DNA of 64,000 nucleotides from assembly GCF_024362405.1 (NCBI RefSeq), contig NZ_CP101454.1, forward strand, positions 2,728,001 through 2,792,000. Reading direction: 5' to 3'. The notes beneath the pieces are model-generated. The model made no database searches, was not told the DNA's origin, and saw nothing but the letters and a program-made list of their open reading frames with translations. A program made the translations under genes and the position numbers. Positions 50,384 to 59,623 of the stretch are shown in pieces (position 1 is the first letter of the stretch; each line of letters begins with the position of its first letter). This stretch comes from Halorarius litoreus. Lineage in GTDB: Archaea; Halobacteriota; Halobacteria; Halobacteriales; Haloarculaceae.

Positions 50384-50944
50384 ATGAGTACGACTACAGG
50401 GGGGACGTCGATGGCTAACGAAGTCGACGAGTACATATCTGAACAAGAACAGGTCAATGCGGTTTCGGCGGGGGACACGCGAACGTTCGCCGTGACGGAC
50501 CGGCGAGTGTTGGATATCCAGCAGACCGAATCCGCTACGGGCAAGAGCATCGAGAACATCGAGACGACGCTGTTCACCGACGTCGCGAAGGTGGACGTGT
50601 CGATCCAGGGGTCGACGACGAACACGGACACGATGAAGATGGTCGCGGGGATACTCTTCGGCCTGCTGGGCGTCGTCGTCGCGTTTCTGGGGCTCGACAC
50701 CGGCGGCGACGGTGCGGCGATCGGGGTGGTGGTCGGACTCATCCTTCTCGGGCTCGCAATTTGGTTGCTGATGAATGCGACCGAGCGGATTCCCGGTGGA
50801 ATCCGTATCGACCTTCGTCACAAAACGCCGGACGACACCGTGTCAGACCGATACATCCTCCCGGAGAGCCAGGCTGGCACTGCGCGTGCGGTCGTTCGAA
50901 GCGTCGGGGGCGCTCACCGCCCGTCAGTGTCTGAGAACCCATGA
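50384..50944 (+). CDS. Membrane protein with PH-like N-terminal domain
   Basis: A 186-residue protein. Residues 10-75 have a beta-rich pleckstrin-like pattern (VNAVSAGDTRTFAVTDRRVLDIQ; LFTDVAKVDVSIQG) typical of bacterial PH-domain membrane proteins. Two hydrophobic helices follow (about 85-107 and 112-133), then a short extracytosolic or cytosolic tail (ERIPGGIRIDLRHKTPDD). Function unknown. It overlaps the next gene by 4 nt (ATGA), indicating an operon. Confidence 0.7.
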   Translation: MSTTTGGTSMANEVDEYISEQEQVNAVSAGDTRTFAVTDRRVLDIQQTESATGKSIENIETTLFTDVAKVDVSIQGSTTNTDTMKMVAGILFGLLGVVVAFLGLDTGGDGAAIGVVVGLILLGLAIWLLMNATERIPGGIRIDLRHKTPDDTVSDRYILPESQAGTARAVVRSVGGAHRPSVSENP

Positions 50945-51162
50945 ACAGGTCCGTCGCGATCGTAGGCTGTGGTGGAATCGGGCTCGCCGTCGGACTCCTT
51001 GCTGGTCCAGTGGCCGGGTTCGTTGGTGCGCTCACGATAGTACTGGCCATCGTCCTCGGAGGAGTCGGTGCAGCCGTGGCGACGTTCGTCACCGCCTCCG
51101 ACGGGAGCGACGAGGAAACGGTCACGGGCAGCTCCGAACCGATGACGGAACTACAGGAGTGA
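50941..51162 (+). CDS. Small glycine-rich two-helix membrane protein
   Basis: A 73-residue protein with two Gly/Ala/Val-rich helices (about 5-28 and 29-50; small-residue spacing suited to tight packing) and an acidic tail (SDGSDEETVTGSSEPMTELQE). The lone Cys in VGCGG falls in the first helix. Translationally coupled to the PH-like gene. Function unknown. Confidence 0.7.
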   Translation: MNRSVAIVGCGGIGLAVGLLAGPVAGFVGALTIVLAIVLGGVGAAVATFVTASDGSDEETVTGSSEPMTELQE

Positions 51163-51167
51163 CAGGC

Positions 51168-51446
51168 ATGTCGGGGACTATCGGTAGGCTACTCGCAGCT
51201 CCGTTCCGGCTGGTCGCTGGGCTACTTCGGGGGCTGCTGTTGCTCGTGAAGCATACCCTCCGGGTGCTCGCCGGTGTGTTCAGGGGGGTGCTGAAAACGA
51301 TTCCACTCGGCTTGAAACTGGTTCGCGCTGCCTTCGCCGGCGCCTGGAAGCTCCTTCGCGTGACCGTGCGGCTGACGGCGAAGCTGCTGCAGGGCCTCGT
51401 CACCGTAATCCTGTTCCCGTTCCGCGTGGTGCTCGGCAACGACTGA
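51168..51446 (+). CDS. Small basic amphipathic helical protein with repeats
   Basis: A 92-residue protein almost without acidic residues, which is striking in a haloarchaeon. Units of the form R/K-L-x-A/V-G-L/V-L/F-R-G-L/V recur about every 11-12 residues (GRLLAAPFRLVAGLLRG, HTLRVLAGVFRGVLK, KLVRAAFAGAWKLLR, LLQGLVTVILFPFRVV). It should form long amphipathic helices lying on or spanning the membrane. It starts 5 nt after the previous stop. Function unknown. Confidence 0.7.
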   Translation: MSGTIGRLLAAPFRLVAGLLRGLLLLVKHTLRVLAGVFRGVLKTIPLGLKLVRAAFAGAWKLLRVTVRLTAKLLQGLVTVILFPFRVVLGND

Positions 51447-51535
51447 GAGTCTTCGCGTTCGGAGATCCGACCGTCGGCAGGACTGCTACTGCGAACGCCC
51501 GAGCGGATGTCTCCACCAGACGGTGGAGGTGAGAT

Positions 51536-53368
51536 TCAGTAGGAGCGGATCTTCGGCTCGTACTTCTTGTCCGCGCCCTCGAGGATGACGTTCGTGTAGT
51601 AGATGTGCGGCTGGCCGTCGTTCCACGCGATCATCGTGTGCTTGAGCCAGTTCTCGTCGTCGCGCTCCTGGTGTTCCGCGCGCCAGTGGGCACCGCGGAA
51701 CTCGTTGCGGGCGAGCGCGCCGAGGGTGATGGTCTCGGCGACGTCGATGAGATTGCGCGTCTCGATGGTGTGGATGAGGTCCGTGTTGAACGTCCGGGAG
51801 GGGTCCGCCACGGCGACCTCCTGGTAGCGTTCGCGGCACTCGCGGATGGCCTCGAGCGCCTTCTTCAGCCCCTCCTCCTCGCGGAACACGTTGACCCAGC
51901 GGGTCATCGCGTCCTGGAGGTCAGAGCGGATGTCGGCGTGGTTGACGCCGTCGCGCTCCATCAGGGTCTCGATGCGCTCGCGCTCGCGCTCGAGCGCACG
52001 CTCGACGACCGCGTCCGCGTCCGCCAGTGCTCCACCGTCCGCCGCGACGTCCGGGTCCGGCTGGTCGATGGCGCCCGGCGCGACGGGCGTCTCGATGTCC
52101 GTCTCCTCCTCGATGGAGGCGGAGGGACCGGTCTTGATCTCGGCCTCGCCGAGGTCCTTGCCGGCGGCGTGGCGGCCAGCCATCGCCCCGAACACGATGA
52201 GTTCGGGCAGCGCGTTGCCGCCGAGTCGGTTGGAGCCGTGGACGGAGACGCAGGCACACTCGCCTGCGGCGTAGAGTCCCGAAATGCAGGACTCGCCGTG
52301 CTCGTTCACCTCGATGCCGCCCATGTGGTAGTGCTGGCCGGGTTTGACTGGCATCGGCTCTTCGAGGCCGTCGACGCCCTCGAAGTCCTCCGCGAGGTGG
52401 AGGATGTTCTCGAGGCGGTCCGTGATGCGCTCCTCGCCGAGGTGGCGCATGTCGAGATAGACGTACTCGTCTTCGATACCGCGCCCGTTGTTGACCTCCG
52501 TCAGCTCGGCGCGCGAGACCACGTCACGGGAGGCGAGTTCGCCGGCGTTGTTCGCGTAGCCGCGTTCGAACATGAACCGCTCACCCTCGCTGTTGTAGAG
52601 GATACCACCCTCCCCACGGACACCCTCGGAGATGAGGACGCCCGTCGAGGGGAGCGTCGTCGGGTGGAACTGGACGAACTCCATGTCCTCCAGCGGCACC
52701 CCGGCACGATAGGCCATCGCCGGGCCGTCGCCGGTGTTGGCGACGGCGTTGGTCGTGTGGTCGAACGCCTGCCCGTCGCCACCGGTCGCGAGGATGACGC
52801 CACCGGAGGCCTTGAACCCGACGAGGTCGCCGCTCTTGATGTCGTAGGCGATGCAGCCATGACAGGAGCGCTCTTCGGGGTCCTCCTCGCCGGTGACGGC
52901 GAGGTTGATGACGTAGAACTCGTCGTACACCGTGATGCCGCGCTTGACGACCTGCTCGTACATCGTGTGGAGCAGGTGGTGGCCGGTCTCGGCACCCGCG
53001 TACGTGGTGCGGGGGAACGAGAGCCCGCCGAAGGGGCGCTGGGAGACGCGACCGTCGTCCTCGCGCGAGAACGGCATCCCCCAGTGCTCCAGTTGAATCG
53101 TCTCTTCGGGGCTCATCTCACAGAGGGTCTCGATAGCTGGGGCGTCGCCCAGGTAGTCCGAGCCCTTCATCGTGTCGTAGGCGTGGTCGTGCCAGTCGTC
53201 GCCGTCGCGCAGCGCGGCGTTGATGCCGCCTTCGGCTGCACCCGTGTGCGAGCGCACCGGGTGGAGCTTCGTGACGATGGCCACGTCGGCCCCCTCCTCG
53301 TGGGCCGCGATGGCCGCTCGGAGACCGGCGCCCCCACCGCCGACGACGATGACGTCGTGTTCGTGCAT
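51536..53368 (-). CDS. sdhA: Succinate dehydrogenase flavoprotein subunit SdhA
   Basis: A 610-residue flavoprotein that oxidises succinate to fumarate in the TCA cycle and feeds electrons to the iron-sulfur subunit. The FAD fold has VGGGGAGLRAAIAA; the covalent FAD histidine is H41 in RSHTGAAEGGI. Substrate-site sequences include GVRGEGGILYN and the Arg-rich HYHMGGIEVNEHGE segment. The C-terminal helical domain has a family-typical RSDLQDAMTRW. It is the last gene of sdhCDBA, 37 nt after sdhB. Confidence 0.96.
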   Translation of the reverse strand: MHEHDVIVVGGGGAGLRAAIAAHEEGADVAIVTKLHPVRSHTGAAEGGINAALRDGDDWHDHAYDTMKGSDYLGDAPAIETLCEMSPEETIQLEHWGMPFSREDDGRVSQRPFGGLSFPRTTYAGAETGHHLLHTMYEQVVKRGITVYDEFYVINLAVTGEEDPEERSCHGCIAYDIKSGDLVGFKASGGVILATGGDGQAFDHTTNAVANTGDGPAMAYRAGVPLEDMEFVQFHPTTLPSTGVLISEGVRGEGGILYNSEGERFMFERGYANNAGELASRDVVSRAELTEVNNGRGIEDEYVYLDMRHLGEERITDRLENILHLAEDFEGVDGLEEPMPVKPGQHYHMGGIEVNEHGESCISGLYAAGECACVSVHGSNRLGGNALPELIVFGAMAGRHAAGKDLGEAEIKTGPSASIEEETDIETPVAPGAIDQPDPDVAADGGALADADAVVERALERERERIETLMERDGVNHADIRSDLQDAMTRWVNVFREEEGLKKALEAIRECRERYQEVAVADPSRTFNTDLIHTIETRNLIDVAETITLGALARNEFRGAHWRAEHQERDDENWLKHTMIAWNDGQPHIYYTNVILEGADKKYEPKIRSY

Positions 53369-53405
53369 GGTTTTGAGTTAGGATTTCGTTGACTTCAGGG
53401 TGTCT

Positions 53406-54302
53406 CTACCAGAACTTCAGGTTCTTCTTCACGGCCTCGCGCTTCAGTTCCTGAATGTGTTCGGTGAGCGGGATGTCCTTCGGACACACCTCGGTGCAGG
53501 AGAACTGGGTCTGACACCGCCAGACGCCGTGTTCCTGCTCGATGATGTTGAGGCGGTGCTCTTTGAGGTCCTCGCCCTCGCGGTCGTCCATCGCGAACCG
53601 GTAGGCCTTGTTGATGGCCGCGGGACCGAGATACTGGTTGTCGCCCGCCGCGATGTTACACGAGGACATACACGCGCTACACCAGATACACCGCGTGGAC
53701 ATCTTGATCTTCTCACGGTTCTCGCGGGTCTGCCGCTGTTCGTTCAGGCCGCTCGGGAGGTCCTCGTCCTGGAAGTACGGCTCGACGGCCTCCATCTGGT
53801 CGTAGAAGTGCTCCAAGTCGACGACGAGGTCCTTGACGACCTCGGCGTGCGGGAGCGGCTCGATGCGGACCGTCTTCGGGATGCCCTTGTCGGCCAGGTC
53901 GGCGACCTGCGTCTTGCAGCCGAGACACTGGCTGCCGTTGACGAACAGCGCGTCGGAGCCACAGACGGCCTGCCGGCAGGAGTGCCGGAACGTGAGCGAC
54001 GAGTCGTAGGAGTCGCGGGCCCACATCAGCGCGTCGAGCACGGTCATCCCCTTCTTGAACGGGACGGTGAAGGTGTCGAACCGCGGCTCTTCCTTCTCGG
54101 GCACTTCGGGGTCGTAGCGGAACACCTTCAGCTCGACCGTGCGGTCGGCCTTCTCGAGTGCCGCCTGTGCGCGGCGGCGCGTCTCCGCACCGAAGTCCTG
54201 GTCTTCGGCCTCGGGTGCATCCGTGGCTTCGGACTCGGCCTCCGGTTCTGGTTCCGGCTCCGGTTCGGTCTCGGTCTCTGTCTCGGGAACTTGCGTACTC
54301 AT
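53406..54302 (-). CDS. sdhB: Succinate dehydrogenase iron-sulfur subunit SdhB
   Basis: A 298-residue electron-transfer subunit. The N-terminal ~40 residues are Glu/Pro repeats, a haloarchaeal extension. The [2Fe-2S] loop is SCRQAVCGSDALFVNGSQCLGC, with Asp at the third ligand as in E. coli SdhB. The C-terminal [4Fe-4S]/[3Fe-4S] motifs are CIWCSACMSSC and CQTQFSCTEVCPKD. Its start overlaps the sdhD stop by 4 nt. Confidence 0.96.
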   Translation of the reverse strand: MSTQVPETETETEPEPEPEPEAESEATDAPEAEDQDFGAETRRRAQAALEKADRTVELKVFRYDPEVPEKEEPRFDTFTVPFKKGMTVLDALMWARDSYDSSLTFRHSCRQAVCGSDALFVNGSQCLGCKTQVADLADKGIPKTVRIEPLPHAEVVKDLVVDLEHFYDQMEAVEPYFQDEDLPSGLNEQRQTRENREKIKMSTRCIWCSACMSSCNIAAGDNQYLGPAAINKAYRFAMDDREGEDLKEHRLNIIEQEHGVWRCQTQFSCTEVCPKDIPLTEHIQELKREAVKKNLKFW

Positions 54303-54670
54303 GCGAAGGAAACACCTGCCATGACGAGCGCGAGGCGGACGATCTGGATGGACAGCACGAGCGCCGCGATGACGAGCACGTACTTCATGACGCTCTTGCC
54401 CGTGCCGTCGAGCCCCTGATTGACGAGCGCGTTGTAGACCCCGTTGACGCCGTGGAACGTCGCCGTGAGGCCGAACGCGATCATCGTGATCAGGTAGCCC
54501 GGCTGCTGCATCCGCATCTGCGTCCCCATGAACGTCACTTCGGCCGCGTGGTTAACGAAGTGAAGCGTCATGAAGTGGAACGCGAGCACGACGACGAGGA
54601 ACGCCGCCGTCAGCCGCTGGAGCAGCCAGCGCGACCCCTTCCGGTCGAACGAGGAGTACTGTTCCGCCAT
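54299..54670 (-). CDS. sdhD: Succinate dehydrogenase membrane anchor SdhD
   Basis: A 123-residue protein with three membrane helices. The first contains LLQRLTAAFLVVVLAFHFMTLHF, with His residues placed to bind heme b or quinone together with SdhC; the second carries GLTATFHGVNGVYN. It anchors SdhAB on the inner face. The gap to sdhC is 1 nt and it overlaps sdhB by 4 nt, so translation is coupled. Confidence 0.9.
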   Translation of the reverse strand: MAEQYSSFDRKGSRWLLQRLTAAFLVVVLAFHFMTLHFVNHAAEVTFMGTQMRMQQPGYLITMIAFGLTATFHGVNGVYNALVNQGLDGTGKSVMKYVLVIAALVLSIQIVRLALVMAGVSFA

Positions 54671-54671
54671 A

Positions 54672-55064
54672 TCAGAACGCCCCCGCGAGGAAGGTTGGGA
54701 CGCTGGCGACCACGATTGCCCCCGTGAGCACCAGCGACGCGTAGAAGCTCTTGTCCTGCGATTCTAGTCCGACGCCGAGGTCGACGAACAGCAGTCGGAC
54801 GCCGTTGAGGATGTGGAACACCGCGACGGCGAGGAGGCCGACCTCGAGGATCCGGACGACGAGCAGGCCTTCGAGGGCCTGGATCGTCTGGGTGTAGGTC
54901 GTAGCGTCCACCGTTGCGGTCGAGAGGACCGCGATGTGGGTGAACAGGTACCCGATGAGCACCCACCCGGTGAACTTGTGGAAGACCCAGGCCCACATGC
55001 CGGCGGAGAACTCGGTCCACCGGCCGAAGTCCTCGATGAGGCCTCGGTCGTACGATTGACTCAT
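54672..55064 (-). CDS. sdhC: Succinate dehydrogenase cytochrome b subunit SdhC
   Basis: A 130-residue protein with three helices: [22 protein letters not shown] (heme ligand His and the conserved HKFTG entry), [23 protein letters not shown], and a last C-terminal helix. It is the first gene of the operon on the minus strand. The N-terminal 25 residues ([19 protein letters not shown]) are cytosolic. ATG 55064. Confidence 0.92.
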   Translation of the reverse strand: MSQSYDRGLIEDFGRWTEFSAGMWAWVFHKFTGWVLIGYLFTHIAVLSTATVDATTYTQTIQALEGLLVVRILEVGLLAVAVFHILNGVRLLFVDLGVGLESQDKSFYASLVLTGAIVVASVPTFLAGAF

Positions 55065-55172
55065 GCACCTGTGTCTCAGGGTCGGCTTGTCATAGTAGTT
55101 ACTACCTTGTCGCGCCCTCGCGGCGGTGCCTGCCGGCTTTACGCTGTCACGACTGTGAGCCACGTCCGTGAG

Positions 55173-56189
55173 TTACGACCGCGAGAGTCGTGCCTGCTGG
55201 CGCTCGAGCGCGGTCCGGATGCGGTCGTCGAGTTTCACGAGGTGACACAGCGGGTTCCCCGGGTACACCAGCGGGTTCTCGAGGATGCCTACCAGCAGCC
55301 CCGTGAACGGCGCGGTGACGACATCGTGGTCCTCCTTGAACGGGTTCGTGATGGTACAGACGCGGTCGCCTTCCTCGACGAGTGCACCTCGGTCGTGGTG
55401 CATCTCGACCAGCCCACCGGTGTCCGCCCGAAGCCATGTCTTCTCGCCGGCATCCTCGATGACGGTCCGCCAGCCGGGCCACGCCACCATCTGCTCCTCG
55501 CGGAGCCCGAACTCCGCGAGCACCGAGAGCGTCCCGGCGAGCGCCTGGTCGATGAGATCGCGCTGGAAGCGGTGCGCCTCGCCCATCTCGATGGTGATGG
55601 TCGGGATACCCGCCGCGGAGGCCTCCGTGCGGAGCGAGCCCTCCGGACCTTCGCTCGCGATGATGACGTTCGAGGCGAAGGCGTTCGCGACACGGGCCAC
55701 GTCAGGGTTACCCATGTCGGCGCGGACGTGCAGCATGTTGGTTCGTCCGCGGGTCGAGGTGTGGAAGTCGAGTCCGAGGTCGCAGGGTTCGATGAAGTTG
55801 CGGAACACGCGGTTGGCGATGCGCTTCGCGCTCGTCGAGCCGGGGTCGCCGGGAAACGAGCGGTTCAGGTCGCGGTCGTAGATGGGGAGGTACCGCTCCT
55901 GGGCGATGAAGCCGGGGACGTTGAGGACCGGCATACAGACGAGCGTCCCGCGGAGCTCCGAGTGGTCCCAGTCGTGGGCGACCTCGCGGACGACCTCGAT
56001 GCCGTTGAGTTCGTCACCGTGGGCGGCCGCCGAGAGGAACACCGTCGGTCCCGGCCGCTCCCCGTTGATGATGGTGACGGGGACCTTGATGGCGTCCCCG
56101 AGATACGTCTCGGAGACGGAGTACCGGATGTTCTGTGTCTCACCCGGCGCGACGATGCCGCCGTCGTACGTGAACGCGCCGTCGGTCAT
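55173..56189 (-). CDS. Succinylglutamate desuccinylase/aspartoacylase family deacylase
   Basis: A 338-residue zinc-dependent amide hydrolase of the AstE/AspA family. Zinc ligands are H57 and E60 (AAHGDELNG) and H143 (LDFHTST); substrate Arg/Asn lie in DLNRSFPGD; the catalytic Glu is E201 in TIEMGEA. The C-terminal beta domain (TAPFTGLLVGILENPLVYPGNPL) is like a biotinyl/lipoyl fold. It faces the RimK-protease fusion across a 110-nt divergent gap; these families are often neighbours, so a shared role in removing or adding acyl/glutamyl groups on a peptide is inferred. Confidence 0.92.
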   Translation of the reverse strand: MTDGAFTYDGGIVAPGETQNIRYSVSETYLGDAIKVPVTIINGERPGPTVFLSAAAHGDELNGIEVVREVAHDWDHSELRGTLVCMPVLNVPGFIAQERYLPIYDRDLNRSFPGDPGSTSAKRIANRVFRNFIEPCDLGLDFHTSTRGRTNMLHVRADMGNPDVARVANAFASNVIIASEGPEGSLRTEASAAGIPTITIEMGEAHRFQRDLIDQALAGTLSVLAEFGLREEQMVAWPGWRTVIEDAGEKTWLRADTGGLVEMHHDRGALVEEGDRVCTITNPFKEDHDVVTAPFTGLLVGILENPLVYPGNPLCHLVKLDDRIRTALERQQARLSRS

Positions 56190-56299
56190 ACCGACCGTCG
56201 GGCGCGACTACATATAAACCACCCCGGCTCGGTGACCGGGTTGCAGCCCCACACAGGAGTACCGTCAATTCTTTCCGACCCCCCGTCGCGCTGTGAACT

Positions 56300-57667
56300 A
56301 TGACCGACGAGACCGACGACATCACGGTTGGGGTGCTGAGTCTCCACAACTCGAAGGAGACGAAGGCCATCCTGAACGCGGTGGACGACCTCGGCTACGG
56401 GACCGAGTGGCTGCGCGCAGAGACGCTCTCCGTCGACATCGACGACGGCGAAGTGACGCTCGACCCGGACGTCGACATCATCGTCAACCGCCTGTTGCTC
56501 TCGAAGGAAGAACAGCCCGCGGAGGCGCTGGGGCTGGCGACGATGCTCGACCGGATGCGCCCGATGCTGAACCACCCGATGGAGACGATGACCGCGATGC
56601 ACAAGTTCGCGACCGGCACCGCGCTCGCGAACGCCGGGCTCCCGGTGCCGGACGCGTACATGGCGCTCTCCGCGGAGGGGCTCAACGCCGACCGCGAGAA
56701 GTTCGGCGAGGAGGTCGTCTACAAGACCGCCATCGGCACCCACGGCGGCGGGACGTGGAAGGTGTCGGCGGACGACCCGGTCAACCCGATGGTCGGGTCG
56801 CGCCAGGCGTTCCTCCAGCGGTTCATCGACCACGACGAGGAGCGACACTCGGACCTGCGCATCTACACCGTCGGCGAGAAGGTCGTCGGCGCCATGAACC
56901 GCTACGCCCCCGAAGGCGAGTGGCGGACGAACGTCGCGCTCGGCGGCGACGTCGAGGACGCGGGCGACGCGCTCACCGACGAGGTCGCGACGATGGCGAA
57001 ACACGCCGCCGACGTCGTGGGGCTCGACTACGCCGGCGTCGACATCGTCGAGGGTGAGGACGGCTACTACATCCTCGAGGTGAACCCGACCGCGGGGTTC
57101 AAGGGGCTGTTCAAGGCGACCGGTCGCTCTCCGGCGCCGTTCATCGCCCGGCTCGCCATCGAGCATGCCGGTGGCGAAGTCGACCAGGAGCGGGTGTACG
57201 AACTCGCGGCGACGCTCGACGACTCGCGGCCGGCGTGTATGCCACGCGAGCCCACACAGAAGTACGAGGAGACGACCGCCATCGGCTACATCGAGGAGGT
57301 CGTCGCCATGGGGACCCGCGGCTCGAAGACCGTCCTCGCGAAGTCCGACACGGGCGCGACCCGCACGAGCATCGACGCGCGACTCGCCGCCGAAATCGGG
57401 ACCGGCCCCATCAAGGACATCGTGAAGATCAAGTCCGGCTCGGTGAAGAGCGGGCGCTCGCGCCCGGTCGTCGACCTCGTCGTCGGCATCAGCGGCCGCC
57501 AGCACACGGTCACCGCGAGCATCGAGGACCGCTCGCACATGGACTACCCCCTCCTGCTCGGGCGCGACATCCTCCAGCACTACCACGTCGACGTGCGCCG
57601 CCGCGCCGACGAGGACGCCGAGGGTGTCTCCGGCGAGAGCGAGGAGGAAGAGGACTACCTCGAGTAA
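56300..57667 (+). CDS. RimK ATP-grasp ligase fused to RimB-type zinc protease domain
   Basis: A 455-residue two-domain protein. Residues 1-300 are a RimK-like alpha-L-glutamate ligase: an N-terminal pre-ATP domain, then ATP-grasp motifs K142 in VVYKTAIGTHGGG and E260-N262 in YYILEVNPTAGFKG. Residues 325-440 carry the retropepsin-like ATP-dependent zinc protease domain with the catalytic DTGA at 350-353 (AKSDTGATRTSID) and VDLVVGISGRQHTVTASI. Separate genes in most bacteria. A tail of Glu/Asp ends the protein. Likely adds and trims glutamate or similar residues on a protein or peptide; substrate unknown. Confidence 0.92.
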   Translation: MTDETDDITVGVLSLHNSKETKAILNAVDDLGYGTEWLRAETLSVDIDDGEVTLDPDVDIIVNRLLLSKEEQPAEALGLATMLDRMRPMLNHPMETMTAMHKFATGTALANAGLPVPDAYMALSAEGLNADREKFGEEVVYKTAIGTHGGGTWKVSADDPVNPMVGSRQAFLQRFIDHDEERHSDLRIYTVGEKVVGAMNRYAPEGEWRTNVALGGDVEDAGDALTDEVATMAKHAADVVGLDYAGVDIVEGEDGYYILEVNPTAGFKGLFKATGRSPAPFIARLAIEHAGGEVDQERVYELAATLDDSRPACMPREPTQKYEETTAIGYIEEVVAMGTRGSKTVLAKSDTGATRTSIDARLAAEIGTGPIKDIVKIKSGSVKSGRSRPVVDLVVGISGRQHTVTASIEDRSHMDYPLLLGRDILQHYHVDVRRRADEDAEGVSGESEEEEDYLE

Positions 57668-57786
57668 CCCGACACCGACTCCTGCGGCCCGTCTCGATTC
57701 TCGTTCGCCTCCCCACTGACGAGCGACGCGTTCGCTCTGCCGAGCGAGGCCGGGAGCCTCATTAGCCTCCCATACCCACTCGGGAC

Positions 57787-58359
57787 ATGGACGCGGCACA
57801 CGCGGCGCTGCGCGAGGACCCGGAACTCGCTCCGCTCGTCGAGGCGCACGGCCCCATCGCGCTCGAACCGGCCGACGACCCGTTCGCGCGGCTCGTCGTC
57901 GCGATCATCAACCAGCAGCTCTCGGTGCAGTCGGCCGCCGCCATCCGGGAGCGGGTGTTCGAGCAGGTGGACGTGACACCCGCGGGCCTGCTGGCCGCGG
58001 ACGACGCTGTTCTCAGAGACGCGGGGCTCTCCGCCCAGAAGATCGACTACGTCCGGAACATCGCCCGCGCCTTCGAGGACGGGCTCTCCCGCGAGCGGCT
58101 CGCTGAAATGAACGACGACGAGGTGGTCACGGCGCTCACCGAGATCAAAGGTGTGGGGGAGTGGACCGCGAAGATGGCGCTCATCTTCGTCCTCGCACGC
58201 GAGGACGTGTTCCCGGTCGAGGACCTCGGCATCCGCAAGGGGATGGACGCGCTCTACGGCTTCGACGAGGACGACCGCGCGGGGATGGTCGACCACGCCG
58301 AGCGGTGGCGCCCCTACCGGTCGTACGCGAGCCGCTACCTCTGGCGCGCGGTCGACTGA
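57787..58359 (+). CDS. DNA-3-methyladenine glycosylase (AlkA-like)
   Basis: A 190-residue HhH-GPD glycosylase that removes alkylated bases. The helix-hairpin-helix is EIKGVGEWTAKM (119-130), the catalytic Asp is D146 in FPVEDLGIRKG, and VVAIINQQLSVQSAAAI is the family opening. No iron-sulfur cysteines, as in AlkA. Shorter than E. coli AlkA because the N-terminal sheet domain is missing. Overlapping function with MutY in repair is expected, not identical. Confidence 0.92.
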   Translation: MDAAHAALREDPELAPLVEAHGPIALEPADDPFARLVVAIINQQLSVQSAAAIRERVFEQVDVTPAGLLAADDAVLRDAGLSAQKIDYVRNIARAFEDGLSRERLAEMNDDEVVTALTEIKGVGEWTAKMALIFVLAREDVFPVEDLGIRKGMDALYGFDEDDRAGMVDHAERWRPYRSYASRYLWRAVD

Positions 58360-58412
58360 CGCTCCGACCGCCTCGGCGACACGGCTTTGCCCGGTCGTGT
58401 CGACAGTGTGGC

Positions 58413-59093
58413 ATGGTCCGGCACCTGGCGACGGACATCTGGGTCCACGAGGAGCCGCTGCAGTTCTTCCGGCTCGAGATCGGGCGGCTGATGACGGTGA
58501 TACGACTCCCCGACGGAGGGTTGTTCGTCCAGTCACCCGCTCAGCTGACCCCCGACCTCCGTCGCCAGCTGGACGACCTCGGGGAGGTCCGGTTCGTCGC
58601 CGCCGGGAGCAAACTCCACGGCCACCTCTACATGGAGCAGTACCGGGCCGCGTACCCCGACGTGGAACTGCTCGCCGCGCCGGGGCTCGCGGCGCGGCGT
58701 ACGGACCTCCGGTTCGACGCGGTGCTCGGTGACGCGCCCGACGCGCGGTGGGCCGAGTCCATCGACCAGGTCGTCCTCGACGGCCACCGCTGGATAACCG
58801 AACTCACGTTCCTCCACCGCGAGAGCGGGACGGTCGTCATGGGCGACTACGGCTACCACATCGGCCCGTCGAGTCCCCTGACGACTCGCCTCGTCGCCCG
58901 GCTCGCCGGGATGTACCGCCGCGTCGGTGCCCCGCCCGACCTTCGAGCGACCGTGACGAACGAGGCGACGCTCCGGCGCGGCATCGACGAGGTGCTGGCG
59001 TGGGAGTTCGACCGGCTCGTCCCCGGCCACGGCGAGGTCGTCGACCACGGGGCGAAGGCCCGGCTCCAGGCGGGTTACGACTGGCTAGCCTGA
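58413..59093 (+). CDS. DUF4336 protein (metallo-hydrolase-like)
   Basis: A 226-residue protein of the DUF4336 type, distantly like metallo-beta-lactamase folds: [36 protein letters not shown], and a C-terminal [14 protein letters not shown]. Only part of the usual HxHxDH metal motif remains, so catalysis is unclear. Ends inside the convergent cysE by 19 nt. Follows the glycosylase by 53 nt. Confidence 0.85.
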   Translation: MVRHLATDIWVHEEPLQFFRLEIGRLMTVIRLPDGGLFVQSPAQLTPDLRRQLDDLGEVRFVAAGSKLHGHLYMEQYRAAYPDVELLAAPGLAARRTDLRFDAVLGDAPDARWAESIDQVVLDGHRWITELTFLHRESGTVVMGDYGYHIGPSSPLTTRLVARLAGMYRRVGAPPDLRATVTNEATLRRGIDEVLAWEFDRLVPGHGEVVDHGAKARLQAGYDWLA

Positions 59094-59623
59094 CCGACCC
59101 GGACGCTCTCGTCGCGTGCGACCTCCTTCGCGGGGTTCCCGACCACCGTCGCCCCCGCCGGAACGTCCTTCACGACGACCGCGACCGCGCCCACCTTCGC
59201 GCCCTCGCCGACTGTAATCGCGCCGACGAGCGTGGCGTTCGCGCCGAGGGTCACGCCGTCCTCGACGGTCGGGTGGCGCTTGATGCGCTCGCTGGATTTC
59301 CCGCCGAGCGTCACGCCGTGGTACATGTTCACGTCGTCGCCGATTTCGGCCGTCTCGCCGATGACGACGCCCATCCCGTGGTCGATGAACACGCGGCGGC
59401 CGAGGGTCGCGCCGGGATGAATCTCGACGCCGGTGAGGAAGCGGACGACCTGCGAGACGAGGCGGGCGGTGAATCGCCAGTCGCGGTTCCAGAGCGGATG
59501 GGCGAGAAAGACGTGTGCCCAGACGGCGTGGAGCCCCGGATACAGCAGGGCCTCTCTCGTCGAGGTGGCGGCGGGGTCGGTTTCGAGCGCGGTGCGGATG
59601 TCTTCGCGGAGTCTGTCGAACAT
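59075..59623 (-). CDS. cysE: Serine O-acetyltransferase CysE
   Basis: A 182-residue enzyme that makes O-acetylserine for cysteine synthesis. The N-terminal helical domain ([38 protein letters not shown]) is followed by the left-handed beta-helix with catalytic His in [34 protein letters not shown] and [16 protein letters not shown]. Length is at the short end of the family. ATG 59623. The cysteine synthase partner is not in the window. Confidence 0.95.
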   Translation of the reverse strand: MFDRLREDIRTALETDPAATSTREALLYPGLHAVWAHVFLAHPLWNRDWRFTARLVSQVVRFLTGVEIHPGATLGRRVFIDHGMGVVIGETAEIGDDVNMYHGVTLGGKSSERIKRHPTVEDGVTLGANATLVGAITVGEGAKVGAVAVVVKDVPAGATVVGNPAKEVARDESVRVGQASQS

